Shown one piece after another: positions 43,744 to 54,266 of a stretch of DNA of 64,000 nucleotides. The notes under the pieces were generated by a model, which was given only the letters and a program-made list of their open reading frames with translations, had not been told where the DNA came from and made no database searches. Source of the stretch: an uncultured Bacteroidota bacterium (GTDB taxonomy: Bacteria > Bacteroidota > Bacteroidia > Bacteroidales > Bacteroidaceae); the NCBI GenBank assembly GCA_947168315.1, contig CAMVLL010000003.1, positions 1 through 64,000 on the forward strand, read 5' to 3'. Position numbers and translations under genes: made by a program. Position 1 is the first letter of the stretch. Each line of letters begins with the position of its first letter.

Positions 43744-45801
43744 CTATTCCCTTACTTCTTGCAACCATTCACGCATCGCCTTCACCATAGGCAACTCATA
43801 ATAGAAGACCCAATCACTATTCATTGTTTTAGCAGAAAGATGATTGTGTGCATTTGAGTCGGGAACATACCCTTCTGGTTGTTCCATAAAACGAGTCTTC
43901 GAATAGGTCTGTAATAATTTCTCACGCATGACTTCAAAATTAATACAAACCTCCTCTACTTTCTTTATAGCATCCTGACGACTGGATGTCGTTGTGGATG
44001 AATCATAATCATTCAGAGCCAGTAATACCTTTGCAGGAAAGACCAACAATTCATTCAGTTTTTCATATACCTCTAATGTGTACTGACCTCTCAATGCGGA
44101 ACGACGGGCCTGTGATATCTTTTCACATATGGATTGATACAATTGATAGGCATCCTTTGCCTTTGCAACCTTTTCTTGGTAAGTCCTACTCCACTCTCCA
44201 CTATTTTGAGGATTAGGAAGAGTGACCAATTTAAAAGCGGAGGTTCCCCATGCCGGATTTCTTCGTCCTGAAGTAACTAACGCTCCATCAAAGAAAAAGG
44301 CCTGTTGTTCCATGTCATTAATAAAACCTGCTAACTCTGTCTTTGCAGGAAACCCAAATTCACGTTGAGCATGAGCCGTCTTAAATTGTTCGATACTCCT
44401 TCCTGTAGGATTCCATCCAAACTCACCTTGTGCAATATATCCTCTCCACACTGTCTCAAGATGGGGTGAACCATCATCCCATGCGGTTGCAAGAATACCA
44501 GCCAAGTGGTTCTCTGCCACCAACTGACTGAATCCCTGAATGATGCCGGCATTCGTGTCGTTTCGTGGAAGGTATGGCGATGCTCCATAAGAAGCAGCCG
44601 TTGCTCCCATCACCATAAGACCGGAATCTCGGTACCATTGAAGAATACGACGATGTCCGGCAACTGTTGCGTCACCGTAGAGCCACCGCATATACACACA
44701 CTCCTTCGGAAATAGATGAATATTGGCATCCAACTTCTCACTATTCCACTTCTGAGCAACTTCTTCTTCTGACTTAATATTTGAAAATTGCATCACTTCG
44801 CCATATTTCAATGGCATATCATCCCAGAAGATAGGAATACGACCGTTTTCTTTGGCAAAGTCGCACACTTTTTGAAGCCAATACATCTGTAATTCGAAAG
44901 CAGTCTTTCCTGTTGCCTTGCATCGTTCATCAATACCAATAGCAGAGACTTCATCTCCTCCAATATGCAAGTATTTCCCATAAGGCATCGCTTCGAGAGC
45001 ATCCTTATAAAGATCGAACTGTAATTCGTAAGTTGCCGGATTTGAAGGACAGAACTCCCAATCACTTGCCGGATTCTCACGCAGTTCCCAATGATGTTTC
45101 AGAATAAACGAGGCATGCCCCAACCCTTGTACTAAAGGAGAAATCTCAACATGGCGTTCCTTAGCATATCTACAAAGAGCTCTCATCTCTTGTTTACTTA
45201 TAGCGTTGGGAGCAGCCACCTCTGGTCGGCGGGTAAAACGGAGTTTATCTTCTATTTCCCATATAACAGCATTCACTTTGTACCGCGCTAAACGATCAAT
45301 CTCTTGATAGTAGTATTCCATCCTATCCAAATGATGCTTGGTATCCCAATGCACAGCCCGGTAAGCAATAGCTGGATAATCTGTAATCTTCATCAATGGA
45401 ATCGAACAATGATTGTCACGACTATCCTCCATCAATTGTTGCAAGGTCTGACAACCATAAAACAAGCCAGCAGCTCCTCTGGACCGAACCAATACTTTGT
45501 CTCGTAAAACCTCAAGAACATAGCCTTCCTCAGATTCAGGTACATCGACTTTTGTCTCTTGAAGTATAACGCCCTTCCCTCTTTGTCCTACTTGTGGTAG
45601 CACTTTCAACATATCAGGCAAAGTGGTTACTTCCATTCCGTCGACCAATGAAATAAACGATATATCAGAATAATACAACCCATTCTCTGAATAGACATCT
45701 ACGGATTGAGGCTTAGGCAATATCTGAAACTTACTACTTAAATCGCGGGCAAGTCCATTAAAACATATCAACAGACATAAAAGGCTAAAACACTTTTTCA
45801 T
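43744..45801 (-). CDS. GH20-family beta-N-acetylhexosaminidase-like enzyme, secreted
   Basis: The start at 45801 (MKKCFSL) gives a signal peptide; a longer frame adds 63 residues with no signal and crosses the promoter. The 685-residue protein has an N-terminal GH20b-like domain (about 25-140) and a TIM-barrel with the catalytic pair D283-E284 in HIGGDEVS. GH20 enzymes release terminal GlcNAc or GalNAc by substrate-assisted catalysis. A C-terminal helical region of about 200 residues extends past the barrel. It is divergent from the tricorn-like peptidase and lies in the region rich in host-glycan enzymes. Confidence 0.85.
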   Translation of the reverse strand: MKKCFSLLCLLICFNGLARDLSSKFQILPKPQSVDVYSENGLYYSDISFISLVDGMEVTTLPDMLKVLPQVGQRGKGVILQETKVDVPESEEGYVLEVLRDKVLVRSRGAAGLFYGCQTLQQLMEDSRDNHCSIPLMKITDYPAIAYRAVHWDTKHHLDRMEYYYQEIDRLARYKVNAVIWEIEDKLRFTRRPEVAAPNAISKQEMRALCRYAKERHVEISPLVQGLGHASFILKHHWELRENPASDWEFCPSNPATYELQFDLYKDALEAMPYGKYLHIGGDEVSAIGIDERCKATGKTAFELQMYWLQKVCDFAKENGRIPIFWDDMPLKYGEVMQFSNIKSEEEVAQKWNSEKLDANIHLFPKECVYMRWLYGDATVAGHRRILQWYRDSGLMVMGATAASYGASPYLPRNDTNAGIIQGFSQLVAENHLAGILATAWDDGSPHLETVWRGYIAQGEFGWNPTGRSIEQFKTAHAQREFGFPAKTELAGFINDMEQQAFFFDGALVTSGRRNPAWGTSAFKLVTLPNPQNSGEWSRTYQEKVAKAKDAYQLYQSICEKISQARRSALRGQYTLEVYEKLNELLVFPAKVLLALNDYDSSTTTSSRQDAIKKVEEVCINFEVMREKLLQTYSKTRFMEQPEGYVPDSNAHNHLSAKTMNSDWVFYYELPMVKAMREWLQEVRE

Positions 45802-45821
45802 ATTATTATAATTTAGTATTA

Positions 45822-45829
45822 CAAATATA
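45822..45829 (-). promoter_or_regulatory. -7 box for the GH20 gene
   Basis: TATATTTG on the minus strand, 20 bp upstream of the ATG at 45801. Confidence 0.5.
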
Positions 45830-45849
45830 ACAAGTTTTGTAGTCATATC

Positions 45850-45881
45850 TTGGGGTAAATACTGTTTTTTTATTAGCTTTG
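45850..45881 (+). promoter_or_regulatory. Promoter for the tricorn-like peptidase gene
   Basis: TTG at 45850-45852 and TAGCTTTG at 45874-45881, 21 bp apart, 46 bp before the ATG. Confidence 0.6.
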
Positions 45882-45927
45882 GATAATCTTTGATTGAAAA
45901 ACAAAAACAACTATTATAAATAAAATT

Positions 45928-48900
45928 ATGATGAAAAAAACTCTTTTGATTTCTTTGTTGATTGGAGTAACTTCTGTCACCATGGCACAAGAAGCCAGAT
46001 TGCTTCGTTTCCCAACAACCAATGGCACAGAAGTGGTCTTCTCGTATGGAGGTGACCTGTATAAAGCATCGCTAAACGGAGGTGAGGCTGAGCGTTTGAC
46101 CTCACACGTAGGCTACGAGATGTTCGCCCGCTTTGCTCCTGATGGACAATCCATCGCTTTTACCGGACAATATGATGGTAATACCGAAGTGTTTATAATC
46201 CCAGCAAAAGGTGGTGAACCAAAGCGTTTAACATACACGGCCACCAATAGTCGCGATGACTTAGGCGACCGTATGGGGCCGAACAATATCGTGCTGACAT
46301 GGAGTCCTGATGGGAAACAAATCGTTTACCGCAATCGTATTGGGGATGGCTTTTCAGGAAAATTATGGACTATCAATAAAGATGGCGGTATGTCTGAACA
46401 AATCCCTTTGCCAGAAGGAGGATTCTGTAGCTATTCTCCTGATGGGAAAAAATTGGCATACAATAGGGTGATGCGAGAATTCCGTAATTGGAAATATTAT
46501 CGTGGAGGTATGGCGGATGATATCTGGATTTATGATCCATCAGCTAAGAAAGTTGAGAACATTACAAGTAATAATGCACAAGACATCATTCCTATGTGGA
46601 TTGGCGATGAAATATTCTACATCTCTGATCGCGACCTCACCATGAATTTCTTCGTCTATAATACCAAGACGAAACAAACAGAGAAAGTAACCAACTTTAC
46701 TGACTATGATGTGAAATTCCCTAGTTCGAACGGGAAGTTGATAGTTTTTGAGAAAGGTGGCTATCTTTACAAATTGGATCCGGCCACACGTCAAACAAGT
46801 AAAATCAATATTACCCTTTTTTCCGACAATATATATGCACGAAAAGAGTTGATGCATGTTGATTCGAAGGTAACAGCCGTCAGTGCTGCTCCTGACGGTA
46901 GCAGATTAGCTATCACTGCTCGTGGAGAAGTTTTCGATGTCCCTGCTCAGAAAGGTGTAACCCGTAACATTACCCGTACACCTGGATCAAACGACCGCGG
47001 AGCGGAATGGAGCCCAGACGGAAAATATATCGCTTACATCAGTGATCAGACTGGCGAAACAGAGATTTGGCTTCAAGACGCCAATGATACAGAACCTGTT
47101 CAGCTAACTAAGAATAATGATACTTATATCCGTCGCTTAACGTGGAGACCTGATAGCAAGAAAGTGCTCTATACAGACCGAAAAAACCGCATTGTAGAGG
47201 TAGATGTTGCATCTAAAACAAAGAGAACAATCATGCAGAATCCTGAAGGTGAGTTCTATGGTGTAGCTTATTCTCCCGACAGCCAATGGATTACCTATAC
47301 AAAATCCGGTTCCAATGAGATGAGTGTGGTATATGTCTATAACCTTACTTCTAACAAAGAATACCCTGTTACCGAGAAATGGTACAATTCTTCCGCTCCT
47401 GTATTCAGCCAAGATGGTAAGTACTTGTTTTTTACTTCCGACCGCGATTTCAGCCCTATTTATAGTAGCATCGAATGGAACTATGCATATAGCCGGATGT
47501 CAGGTGTATACATGGCTTTGCTAAGCAACAACACTCCATCTCCTTTCTTGGCTACAGATGATCAGGTAAATGCAAAGGAAGAAGAGAAACCAGAAGGTCC
47601 AAAGGATAAAAAGCCAGAAGCTAACGAGAGTAAAACAGTGAAAATTGACACCGACGGATTGCCTCATCGCATTGTTAAGTTACCACTAAATGCCGGCTCC
47701 TATCGTAACTTCTATTCCGATGGAAAGAAGATATGGTATTCGTCCGCAGGGGGTGTGAAGGTCTTCGACTTAAAAGAACAAAAAGAAGAAACTGTTGCCG
47801 AGGGAGCGTCCATGAACGTATTGGCCAATGGAAAGAAAGCTATTTTCTCTAAGCGAGGACAAATCTTTATCAGCAATTTCCCCACTCCAAAAGCAAATCT
47901 GAATAATGCTGTTAACCTGAAGGATATGGTAGCACCTGTCGATTATCCACAGGAATGGTCTCAAATCTTTGATGAGACATGGCGTGCATTCCGAGATGGA
48001 TTCTATCTTGAGAACATGCATGGGGTTAATTGGAAGTCAATCAAAGAAAAATACGCCGTTCTTGTTCCATATGCTAAGACACGTATTGATTTGAATTACA
48101 TTATCGGGGGAATGATTGCTGAGTTGGCTTGTGGACACGCATATATTAATCCTGGTGAAACGAAACGACCAGAACGCATTCCAATGGGATTGCTCGGAGC
48201 AGAGATTAGTCGTGACAAGAGTGGCTTCTATCGTATTGACAAGATTATTCCTGGAGCCGTTTACAGTGAGTCTTTGCGCTCACCGCTAACAGAACCGGGA
48301 TTGAATGTCAAGGAAGGTGATTTCATCACCGCAATTGATGGCGTTTCAACCAAGACTGTCAACAACATCTATGAACTTCTTATTGGCAAAGCTGATGTCT
48401 TGACCGAGTTAACCGTAAATAGCAGCGCATCAGACAATGGAACACATAAGATTGTAGTCAAGCCTATCGCCGATGAATATCCACTTTACCATTATAACTG
48501 GGTACAAGACAATATAAAGAAGGTAGAGAAAGCAACTAACGGCAGAGTTGGCTATATCTATATCCCAGATATGGGTGTTGAAGGACTGAATGAGTTTGCC
48601 CGCTATTTCTATCCACAATTGGATAAAGAGGCTCTGATTATTGATGACCGTTCAAACGGTGGTGGTAATATTTCGCCAATGATCATTGAACGACTTTTAC
48701 GAGAGCCATACCGTATGACGATGAGCCGTACTTCAACCAAAACAGGAACAATTCCTGATGCCACTCACTTCGGACCAAAGGTTTTGTTGATTGACAAATA
48801 TTCTGCTTCGGATGGAGACTTGTTCCCATGGAGTTTCAAGGCTACAAAGATTGGTAAGGTCATAGGTACACGTACCTGGGGAGGTATTATTGGCATCAGC

Positions 48901-49158
48901 GGTTCACTTCCATTCATGGATGGAACGGACGTACGCGTTCCTTTCTTCACGAACTACGACGCCAAAACCGGACAATGGATTGTAGAGAACCATGGTGTTG
49001 ACCCAGACATCCTGGTTGACAATGATCCTATCAAGGAACAGATGGGTGAAGATCAACAACTAGACAAAGCCATCGAAGTTGTATTAGAAGAATTGAAGAC
49101 ACGTAAGCCTCTGCCAAAGGTTCCTGCTCCACGAACATTCAAAGATTTAGGCTTATAA
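45928..49158 (+). CDS. Tricorn-like S41 peptidase, exported
   Basis: The 1,076-residue protein has a signal peptide (cut near MAQ, residue 21), a six- and seven-bladed propeller region with repeated S-P-D-G-K motifs (about 25-560), a Lys/Glu/Pro-rich linker (about 550-575), a C1 helical domain, a PDZ domain (about 770-850) and an S41 catalytic domain with Ser in YSASDGD near residue 955 and His in CGHAY near 732. Tricorn enzymes cut oligopeptides into short pieces. It forms its own transcription unit with promoter and terminator. The start could also be the second Met; this changes little. Confidence 0.9.
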   Translation: MMKKTLLISLLIGVTSVTMAQEARLLRFPTTNGTEVVFSYGGDLYKASLNGGEAERLTSHVGYEMFARFAPDGQSIAFTGQYDGNTEVFIIPAKGGEPKRLTYTATNSRDDLGDRMGPNNIVLTWSPDGKQIVYRNRIGDGFSGKLWTINKDGGMSEQIPLPEGGFCSYSPDGKKLAYNRVMREFRNWKYYRGGMADDIWIYDPSAKKVENITSNNAQDIIPMWIGDEIFYISDRDLTMNFFVYNTKTKQTEKVTNFTDYDVKFPSSNGKLIVFEKGGYLYKLDPATRQTSKINITLFSDNIYARKELMHVDSKVTAVSAAPDGSRLAITARGEVFDVPAQKGVTRNITRTPGSNDRGAEWSPDGKYIAYISDQTGETEIWLQDANDTEPVQLTKNNDTYIRRLTWRPDSKKVLYTDRKNRIVEVDVASKTKRTIMQNPEGEFYGVAYSPDSQWITYTKSGSNEMSVVYVYNLTSNKEYPVTEKWYNSSAPVFSQDGKYLFFTSDRDFSPIYSSIEWNYAYSRMSGVYMALLSNNTPSPFLATDDQVNAKEEEKPEGPKDKKPEANESKTVKIDTDGLPHRIVKLPLNAGSYRNFYSDGKKIWYSSAGGVKVFDLKEQKEETVAEGASMNVLANGKKAIFSKRGQIFISNFPTPKANLNNAVNLKDMVAPVDYPQEWSQIFDETWRAFRDGFYLENMHGVNWKSIKEKYAVLVPYAKTRIDLNYIIGGMIAELACGHAYINPGETKRPERIPMGLLGAEISRDKSGFYRIDKIIPGAVYSESLRSPLTEPGLNVKEGDFITAIDGVSTKTVNNIYELLIGKADVLTELTVNSSASDNGTHKIVVKPIADEYPLYHYNWVQDNIKKVEKATNGRVGYIYIPDMGVEGLNEFARYFYPQLDKEALIIDDRSNGGGNISPMIIERLLREPYRMTMSRTSTKTGTIPDATHFGPKVLLIDKYSASDGDLFPWSFKATKIGKVIGTRTWGGIIGISGSLPFMDGTDVRVPFFTNYDAKTGQWIVENHGVDPDILVDNDPIKEQMGEDQQLDKAIEVVLEELKTRKPLPKVPAPRTFKDLGL

Positions 49159-49167
49159 TGCTAATTA

Positions 49168-49203
49168 AAAATGAGGGTGCTTGCAAAAGCATCCTCATTT
49201 TTA
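49168..49203 (+). terminator. Terminator after the tricorn-like peptidase gene
   Basis: Fourteen-bp arms AAAATGAGGGTGCT and AGCATCCTCATTTT (one G-T pair) around TGCAAA, ending in T5. The next gene's -7 box begins 5 bp later. Confidence 0.85.
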
Positions 49204-49207
49204 TTCG

Positions 49208-49215
49208 TATCTTTG
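49208..49215 (+). promoter_or_regulatory. -7 box for the sulfatase operon
   Basis: TATCTTTG, a perfect match, 21 bp before the ATG at 49237. The only possible -33 TTG (49181-49183) lies in the loop of the preceding terminator hairpin. Confidence 0.6.
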
Positions 49216-49236
49216 CTATTGAATTAAAATACGCCT

Positions 49237-50757
49237 ATGAAACTTACAAATTCATTATTATTAGTCGGTGGTGGTTTGTCTTTTATGGCATCAGCTGCAG
49301 CTCAACAAACAAAGCCGAATATTATCTATATCATGTGTGATGATATGGGATACGGTGACTTAGGCTGTTATGGCCAACCCTTTATTCACACACCGTACAT
49401 CGATCAGATGGCTGCTGAAGGAATGAGATTTACTCAAGCCTATGCAGGCAGTCCGGTAAGTGCTCCCTCACGTGCGTCCCTTATGACCGGGCAACATTCC
49501 GGGCATACTGTTGTTAGAGGGAATAAAGAATATTGGCGGAATGTTCCAATCGTTATGTATGGTAAAAATGAGGATTTCTCTCGTGTAGGACAACATCCGT
49601 ATGATCCCGACCATATCATCATCCCAGAAATAATGAAGGATAATGGGTATACCACAGGTATGTTCGGCAAATGGGCTGGCGGATACGAAGGATCAGCATC
49701 TACACCCGACAAACGTGGTATTGATGAATTCTATGGTTATATATGTCAGTTCCAAGCTCACCTTTATTATCCAAATTTCCTAAACCGATATAGCAAAGCG
49801 CTGGGTGACACAGGAGTTGTACGCGTCGTGATGGACGAAAATATCAAGTATCCCATGTATGGAAAGGACTATTTGAAACGTACTCGATATTCAGCGGATC
49901 TCATTCATCAAAAAGCAATGGAATGGTTGGATAAACAGGAAGGTAAACAACCATTCTTCGGTATCTTTACCTATACACTGCCTCATGCTGAACTCATTCA
50001 GCCGGAAGATTCAATATTGAACGGTTATAAAAAAGAATTTTTCTGGGACAGAACATGGGGAGGACAAGAGCCTTCTAGATATAATCCTTCCGATCATGTG
50101 CATGCTCAGTTTGCGGGCATGATCACCCGTCTAGATAAGTATGTTGGACAAATATTGAATAAATTAAAAGAAAAAGGATTGGATGAGAATACGCTCGTAA
50201 TCTTTACCAGCGATAATGGTCCTCACGAAGAAGGAGGAGCCGATCCTACATTTTTCGGTCGGGATGGAAAGCTGAAAGGGCTGAAACGTCAATGTTATGA
50301 GGGCGGCATCCGTATTCCATTTATTGCCCGTTGGCCTAAAACGGTCCAAGCGGGTGTAACCAATGACCACCAACTAGCATTCTACGATATTATGCCAACA
50401 TTCTGTGAACTGATTGGTGTGAGAAATTACCAAAAGAAATACCGAAATAAAAAAATAAAGGAAGATTATTTCGATGGCATATCCTTTGCTCCTACACTAT
50501 TGGGGAAGAGTGATCAGATAAAACATGACTTCCTGTATTGGGAGTTCCATGAGACCAACCAGATTGGTGTCCGCATGGGTGATTGGAAACTGGTGGTGAA
50601 AGAAGGTATTCCCGAATTGTATAATTTGGCTGAGGATATCCATGAAGACAACAATGTGGCTGCAACATATCCAGTTATTGTGTCTAAAATGATTGAAATT
50701 ATTGACAGAGAACATACGCCAAGTGAGTATTTCTCCGTAACTTTGCCCAAAAGATAA
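49237..50757 (+). CDS. Sulfatase, S1 family, serine-type (first of two)
   Basis: The 506-residue protein has a signal peptide (cut near AAAQ, residue 22). The formylglycine motif is S-A-P-S-R with Ser75 to be converted by a radical-SAM maturase (anSME), which must be encoded elsewhere. Metal residues appear in CDDMGYGD (34-41) and SDNGPH. The G-K-W-H motif of most sulfatases reads G-K-W-A here, losing a conserved His, as in some S1 subfamilies. It is exported and removes sulfate from sugars of host or algal glycans. It lies 21 bp upstream of the second sulfatase, in one operon. Confidence 0.85.
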   Translation: MKLTNSLLLVGGGLSFMASAAAQQTKPNIIYIMCDDMGYGDLGCYGQPFIHTPYIDQMAAEGMRFTQAYAGSPVSAPSRASLMTGQHSGHTVVRGNKEYWRNVPIVMYGKNEDFSRVGQHPYDPDHIIIPEIMKDNGYTTGMFGKWAGGYEGSASTPDKRGIDEFYGYICQFQAHLYYPNFLNRYSKALGDTGVVRVVMDENIKYPMYGKDYLKRTRYSADLIHQKAMEWLDKQEGKQPFFGIFTYTLPHAELIQPEDSILNGYKKEFFWDRTWGGQEPSRYNPSDHVHAQFAGMITRLDKYVGQILNKLKEKGLDENTLVIFTSDNGPHEEGGADPTFFGRDGKLKGLKRQCYEGGIRIPFIARWPKTVQAGVTNDHQLAFYDIMPTFCELIGVRNYQKKYRNKKIKEDYFDGISFAPTLLGKSDQIKHDFLYWEFHETNQIGVRMGDWKLVVKEGIPELYNLAEDIHEDNNVAATYPVIVSKMIEIIDREHTPSEYFSVTLPKR

Positions 50758-50778
50758 AACAACCTAAAATAATAAAGT

Positions 50779-52338
50779 ATGGATTTAAAATTATTATGTG
50801 GTCTGGGCATGGGTGCAGCCGCTTTAACAGGATGTTCGCAGGTCCAGAATAAGCAAGAAGCTAAGACTCCTCAGAAACCCAACGTAATCTTTATCGTGGC
50901 AGATGACCTGGGATATGGTGACTTGAGCTGTTATGGCATGACTCGTATTCAGACTCCGAATGTTGATGCTTTGGCACAGGGTGGTTTGCGCTTCACCGAT
51001 GCTCATGCAGTAGCCTCTACGAGTACACCTTCACGCTATTCTCTTTTCACAGGACATTATAGTTGGCGCCGTAATGATACAGGTATTGCTCCTGGAAATG
51101 CCGGTATGATCATCCGTCCAGAACAGATCACTATCGCCGACATGTTTAAGGAGGCTGGATATACGACAGGTGCCATCGGTAAGTGGCATTTAGGACTGGG
51201 TGACAAGACTGGTACTCAGGATTGGAATGCAGAGGTAACTCCAGGACCCAGAGATATCGGTTTCGACTATTCTTATTTGATGGCAGCTACGGGTGACCGT
51301 GTTCCCTGTGTTTGGATGGATAATCAACGGGTAGCCAATTATGACGCTTCTGCTCCAATCTATGTGGATTATCAGAAACCTTTCGATGGTGAACCTTTAG
51401 GAAAGGACCATCCAGAATTGTTGACGCTATTGAAACCATCTCCAAACCATGGACATAACCAAGCAATTGTAAATGGTATCTCACGTATCGGTTACATGAA
51501 AGGTGGTGGTAAAGCATTGTGGGAGGATGAGCATATCGCTGATACTTTGACAGCAAAAGCTGTTGACTTCATTCATAGTCAGAAAGATACGACATTCTTC
51601 CTATACGTCGGTACAAATGATGTCCATGTTCCTCGCTATCCAAATGCTGCCTTTCGTGATAAGAGTGGTATGGGCTACCGAGGAGATGCAATCTTGCAGT
51701 TCGACTGGACAGTTGGACAAATTGTGGAAGCTTTGAAACAAGACGGACTCTTGGGAAATACGATGATTGTGTTGACCAGCGACAACGGTCCGGTTGTGGA
51801 TGACGGATATGCAGACCGTGCCGTGGAACTTTTAGGCGATCACCGTCCTTGGGGTGATTTCCGTGGAGGAAAATACAGTAATTTCCAAGCGGGAACAACT
51901 GTTCCTTTCATCGTGTACTGGCCAGGGACTGTTGAGGCTGGTGAGTCAAGCGCATTGTTCTCACAGATTGACCTTTACGCCTCTTTGGCAAAACTGGTAG
52001 GACAGGAAATTGCTGAAGGAGCAGCTCCTGACAGTCAAAATAATTTGAATGCATTGTTGGGATTGGACAAGAAGGGACGTGATTATGTTGTGGAAGCATC
52101 TTCCGTTTTGTCTGTTTACGATGGTACATGGCATTATATTATACCAAGCTACGGCTCTGCATATAACAAGCTGACCAATACTGAGCTAGGGAACGATCCG
52201 AATGATCAACTTTATAACTTGAAAGAGGATATCGGTGAGAAAAACAATGTGGCAGAACAATACCCAGATAAAGTCAAGGAGTTGAAGGCCATCATTGAAA
52301 AAGAAAAAGCAAACGGATATGGTCTTGGGAAAAGATAA
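50779..52338 (+). CDS. Sulfatase, S1 family, serine-type lipoprotein (second of two)
   Basis: The 519-residue protein has a lipoprotein signal (ALTGC, Cys19). The formylglycine motif is S-T-P-S-R with Ser82; ADDLGYGD (41-48) and SDNGPV supply metal ligands, and the standard GKWHLG is kept. Compared with its partner at 49237 it belongs to a different S1 subfamily, so the pair probably removes sulfates from two different positions or sugars. It is followed by a strong bidirectional terminator and a convergent GH123 gene, which fits sulfated GalNAc-containing glycans as substrate. Confidence 0.87.
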   Translation: MDLKLLCGLGMGAAALTGCSQVQNKQEAKTPQKPNVIFIVADDLGYGDLSCYGMTRIQTPNVDALAQGGLRFTDAHAVASTSTPSRYSLFTGHYSWRRNDTGIAPGNAGMIIRPEQITIADMFKEAGYTTGAIGKWHLGLGDKTGTQDWNAEVTPGPRDIGFDYSYLMAATGDRVPCVWMDNQRVANYDASAPIYVDYQKPFDGEPLGKDHPELLTLLKPSPNHGHNQAIVNGISRIGYMKGGGKALWEDEHIADTLTAKAVDFIHSQKDTTFFLYVGTNDVHVPRYPNAAFRDKSGMGYRGDAILQFDWTVGQIVEALKQDGLLGNTMIVLTSDNGPVVDDGYADRAVELLGDHRPWGDFRGGKYSNFQAGTTVPFIVYWPGTVEAGESSALFSQIDLYASLAKLVGQEIAEGAAPDSQNNLNALLGLDKKGRDYVVEASSVLSVYDGTWHYIIPSYGSAYNKLTNTELGNDPNDQLYNLKEDIGEKNNVAEQYPDKVKELKAIIEKEKANGYGLGKR

Positions 52339-52349
52339 TTGATAATAAA

Positions 52350-52389
52350 TAGAAAAAGGCTACACCTTAATAGATGTAGCCTTTTTCTA
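52350..52389. terminator. Bidirectional terminator between sulfatase and GH123 genes
   Basis: Perfect 15-bp arms (52350-52364 and 52375-52389) with A-rich left and T-rich right ends, so it works in both directions between convergent genes. Confidence 0.9.
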
Positions 52390-52400
52390 TATGATTTTGT

Positions 52401-54212
52401 TCAGAATTTATTAATCTCTGCCTTTACCCTGTTCACATATAAGGATGCAGGAATCTCGTTCAATTTCAATTCATCAAATGTACTCAATGCTTTTTCCAGG
52501 TTCCTCAATGCTGAAGTATTTCCTTTCTGTTTGTACTCATTCCGTAAAATACGAATCTTCTCATAATCCTGAATACCAGCCACTAAGCGCTCAAAACGGA
52601 TACAAGTACGGCCTTCCGGATAAACCATATAAGTATCACCAGCGGCCCAAGAAATGAAACGACTGTCGAGTAATGGCTCGAGAACCCAACTGTTGAATGC
52701 CCAACGCAGATAACCATCTAAATTGGCCATAGCGGCATAAAGTCCTAACCATTCTGCCTCAGCTGGTGCACTAAACGTGAAAGTATTCGGATATGGTTCC
52801 GCACAACAAGTATAGAATGTGGTAACCTTTCCTTCAGCCCGACGCTTTTCTATATCTTGTTTTGAATATTTTAAGCGTAAAGGAATACAATAGTCATCCA
52901 ACTCGCTGAGCAATTCCTGATAAAGGTTACCAGCCATTGAAATCTTAAACTTCGGATCAGCCTTACGTATCACTTTCAGCGTTTTCAACATCACGTCGAT
53001 AGAACGCTCGTCCATAGATATGTGGGTAATGTCGAACCATCCTTTTTCTTTCAAATGTTTAGCAAAAGCTGTCAACATAGCTGTCCACATCTCATCATAA
53101 GCCTCTTCACCAGGTTGTGTCTTCATAAACTTCAACGTGTTGCTTGCTTGGTCGAAGTATTGGAATGACAAAGCCCAAGGTACCATCGAATAACACCCTA
53201 TCTCCTTTTTTATGCCAATACCCATCATGAATTCAACCCATTTGTCGAAAACAGAAAAATCAAAAGACCATGTACCATCCAACTTTTTCATCCATGTCAC
53301 CATTGATTCGAAATAATCGTATGTTTGTCCATTCCAAGGCTTGTGCATGATAGAGGTGGTTATGACCTTACCTCCAGCCTGATGATACAACTCCATTATC
53401 GGACGCATGACATCGAAATGTTCCTTACTCCATGGCTCTACTTGATAATAACGTGCTACAGCATACGGATTCTGCCATAAATCGAGATGGAAAGCCCAGT
53501 CGTCTACCTTAGGTAAAGTACGATTCTTCACGTTAACCTTCAGATTTAACTTGCCTAACAAACGTTCACCATTCTTTACGGTGACAACACCAGAGTAAAC
53601 ACCAGCCTTAACATCTTGAGGCACCCAAACACGTATCCAAGCCGGTTGTGTGTTCATAGCTGGAATGGCCAGTTCTTTTGCAAAATGATCGATCGGGTCG
53701 GCAACTAAAGTAGAGTCCCAAAGGCTTGCATCTGGACGATGTCCACAAGCTCCCTTTTTGTTCTTGTTCAGTTCATCAGTCATCACATACCGTACAAATC
53801 CTTTGAGCAAGCTGCTCTGTCCTATTTTCTCCTTTCCACAAGAAAGATCGGATACATCAAAGGATACATTTGCCAAATCTTCTTTACCAAAAACGACAAA
53901 TTGTGCAGCTACACGCTCACCCTTCCAAGCAGTCAGTTCGATGGTGTTTGAACCAAGAACAGTGGGAGGAACCTCTTTGGCATAACGCTCGTCTACTGTG
54001 CCCCATTTCACATTGATCCCATTCACCTTACTCCAGTTAGCAGGGTTCACAGCTACCGGATTGGATAGTTCCTTATATTCTTTTTTAGGAAACATAGGCT
54101 GTCCTGTGTTTCTACCAGCATGAGTCACTCCATTGATTTGGGCATAGAAGGTAAAAGGCACACAACAAACCATGGCAAGAGCCAGTTTTAATAAAACACT
54201 TTTATTTTTCAT
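52401..54212 (-). CDS. GH123-like (DUF4091) beta-N-acetylgalactosaminidase, secreted
   Basis: The 603-residue protein has a signal peptide (cut near YAQ, residue 25), an N-terminal beta-sandwich (about 65-235) and a TIM-barrel with the catalytic pair D401-E402 in ISMDERS, the GH20-like substrate-assisted arrangement of GH123. The C terminus carries the DUF4091 region with G-R-T-C-I-R-F-E-R-L. GH123 enzymes release beta-linked GalNAc, for instance from glycosphingolipids. It is divergent from the GH36 gene and shares its promoter zone. Confidence 0.83.
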   Translation of the reverse strand: MKNKSVLLKLALAMVCCVPFTFYAQINGVTHAGRNTGQPMFPKKEYKELSNPVAVNPANWSKVNGINVKWGTVDERYAKEVPPTVLGSNTIELTAWKGERVAAQFVVFGKEDLANVSFDVSDLSCGKEKIGQSSLLKGFVRYVMTDELNKNKKGACGHRPDASLWDSTLVADPIDHFAKELAIPAMNTQPAWIRVWVPQDVKAGVYSGVVTVKNGERLLGKLNLKVNVKNRTLPKVDDWAFHLDLWQNPYAVARYYQVEPWSKEHFDVMRPIMELYHQAGGKVITTSIMHKPWNGQTYDYFESMVTWMKKLDGTWSFDFSVFDKWVEFMMGIGIKKEIGCYSMVPWALSFQYFDQASNTLKFMKTQPGEEAYDEMWTAMLTAFAKHLKEKGWFDITHISMDERSIDVMLKTLKVIRKADPKFKISMAGNLYQELLSELDDYCIPLRLKYSKQDIEKRRAEGKVTTFYTCCAEPYPNTFTFSAPAEAEWLGLYAAMANLDGYLRWAFNSWVLEPLLDSRFISWAAGDTYMVYPEGRTCIRFERLVAGIQDYEKIRILRNEYKQKGNTSALRNLEKALSTFDELKLNEIPASLYVNRVKAEINKF

Positions 54213-54237
54213 CTTTCATATTTTTAGTATGTTATGT

Positions 54238-54266
54238 CAAAGATACAAAGAAATTCATTACTTTTG
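54238..54266. promoter_or_regulatory. Overlapping divergent promoters of GH123 and GH36
   Basis: The minus-strand -7 box TATCTTTG (54238-54245) and the plus-strand -7 box TACTTTTG (54259-54266) are 13 bp apart. Each -33 region would lie on the other's -7 box, so the two promoters cannot be occupied together. Confidence 0.6.
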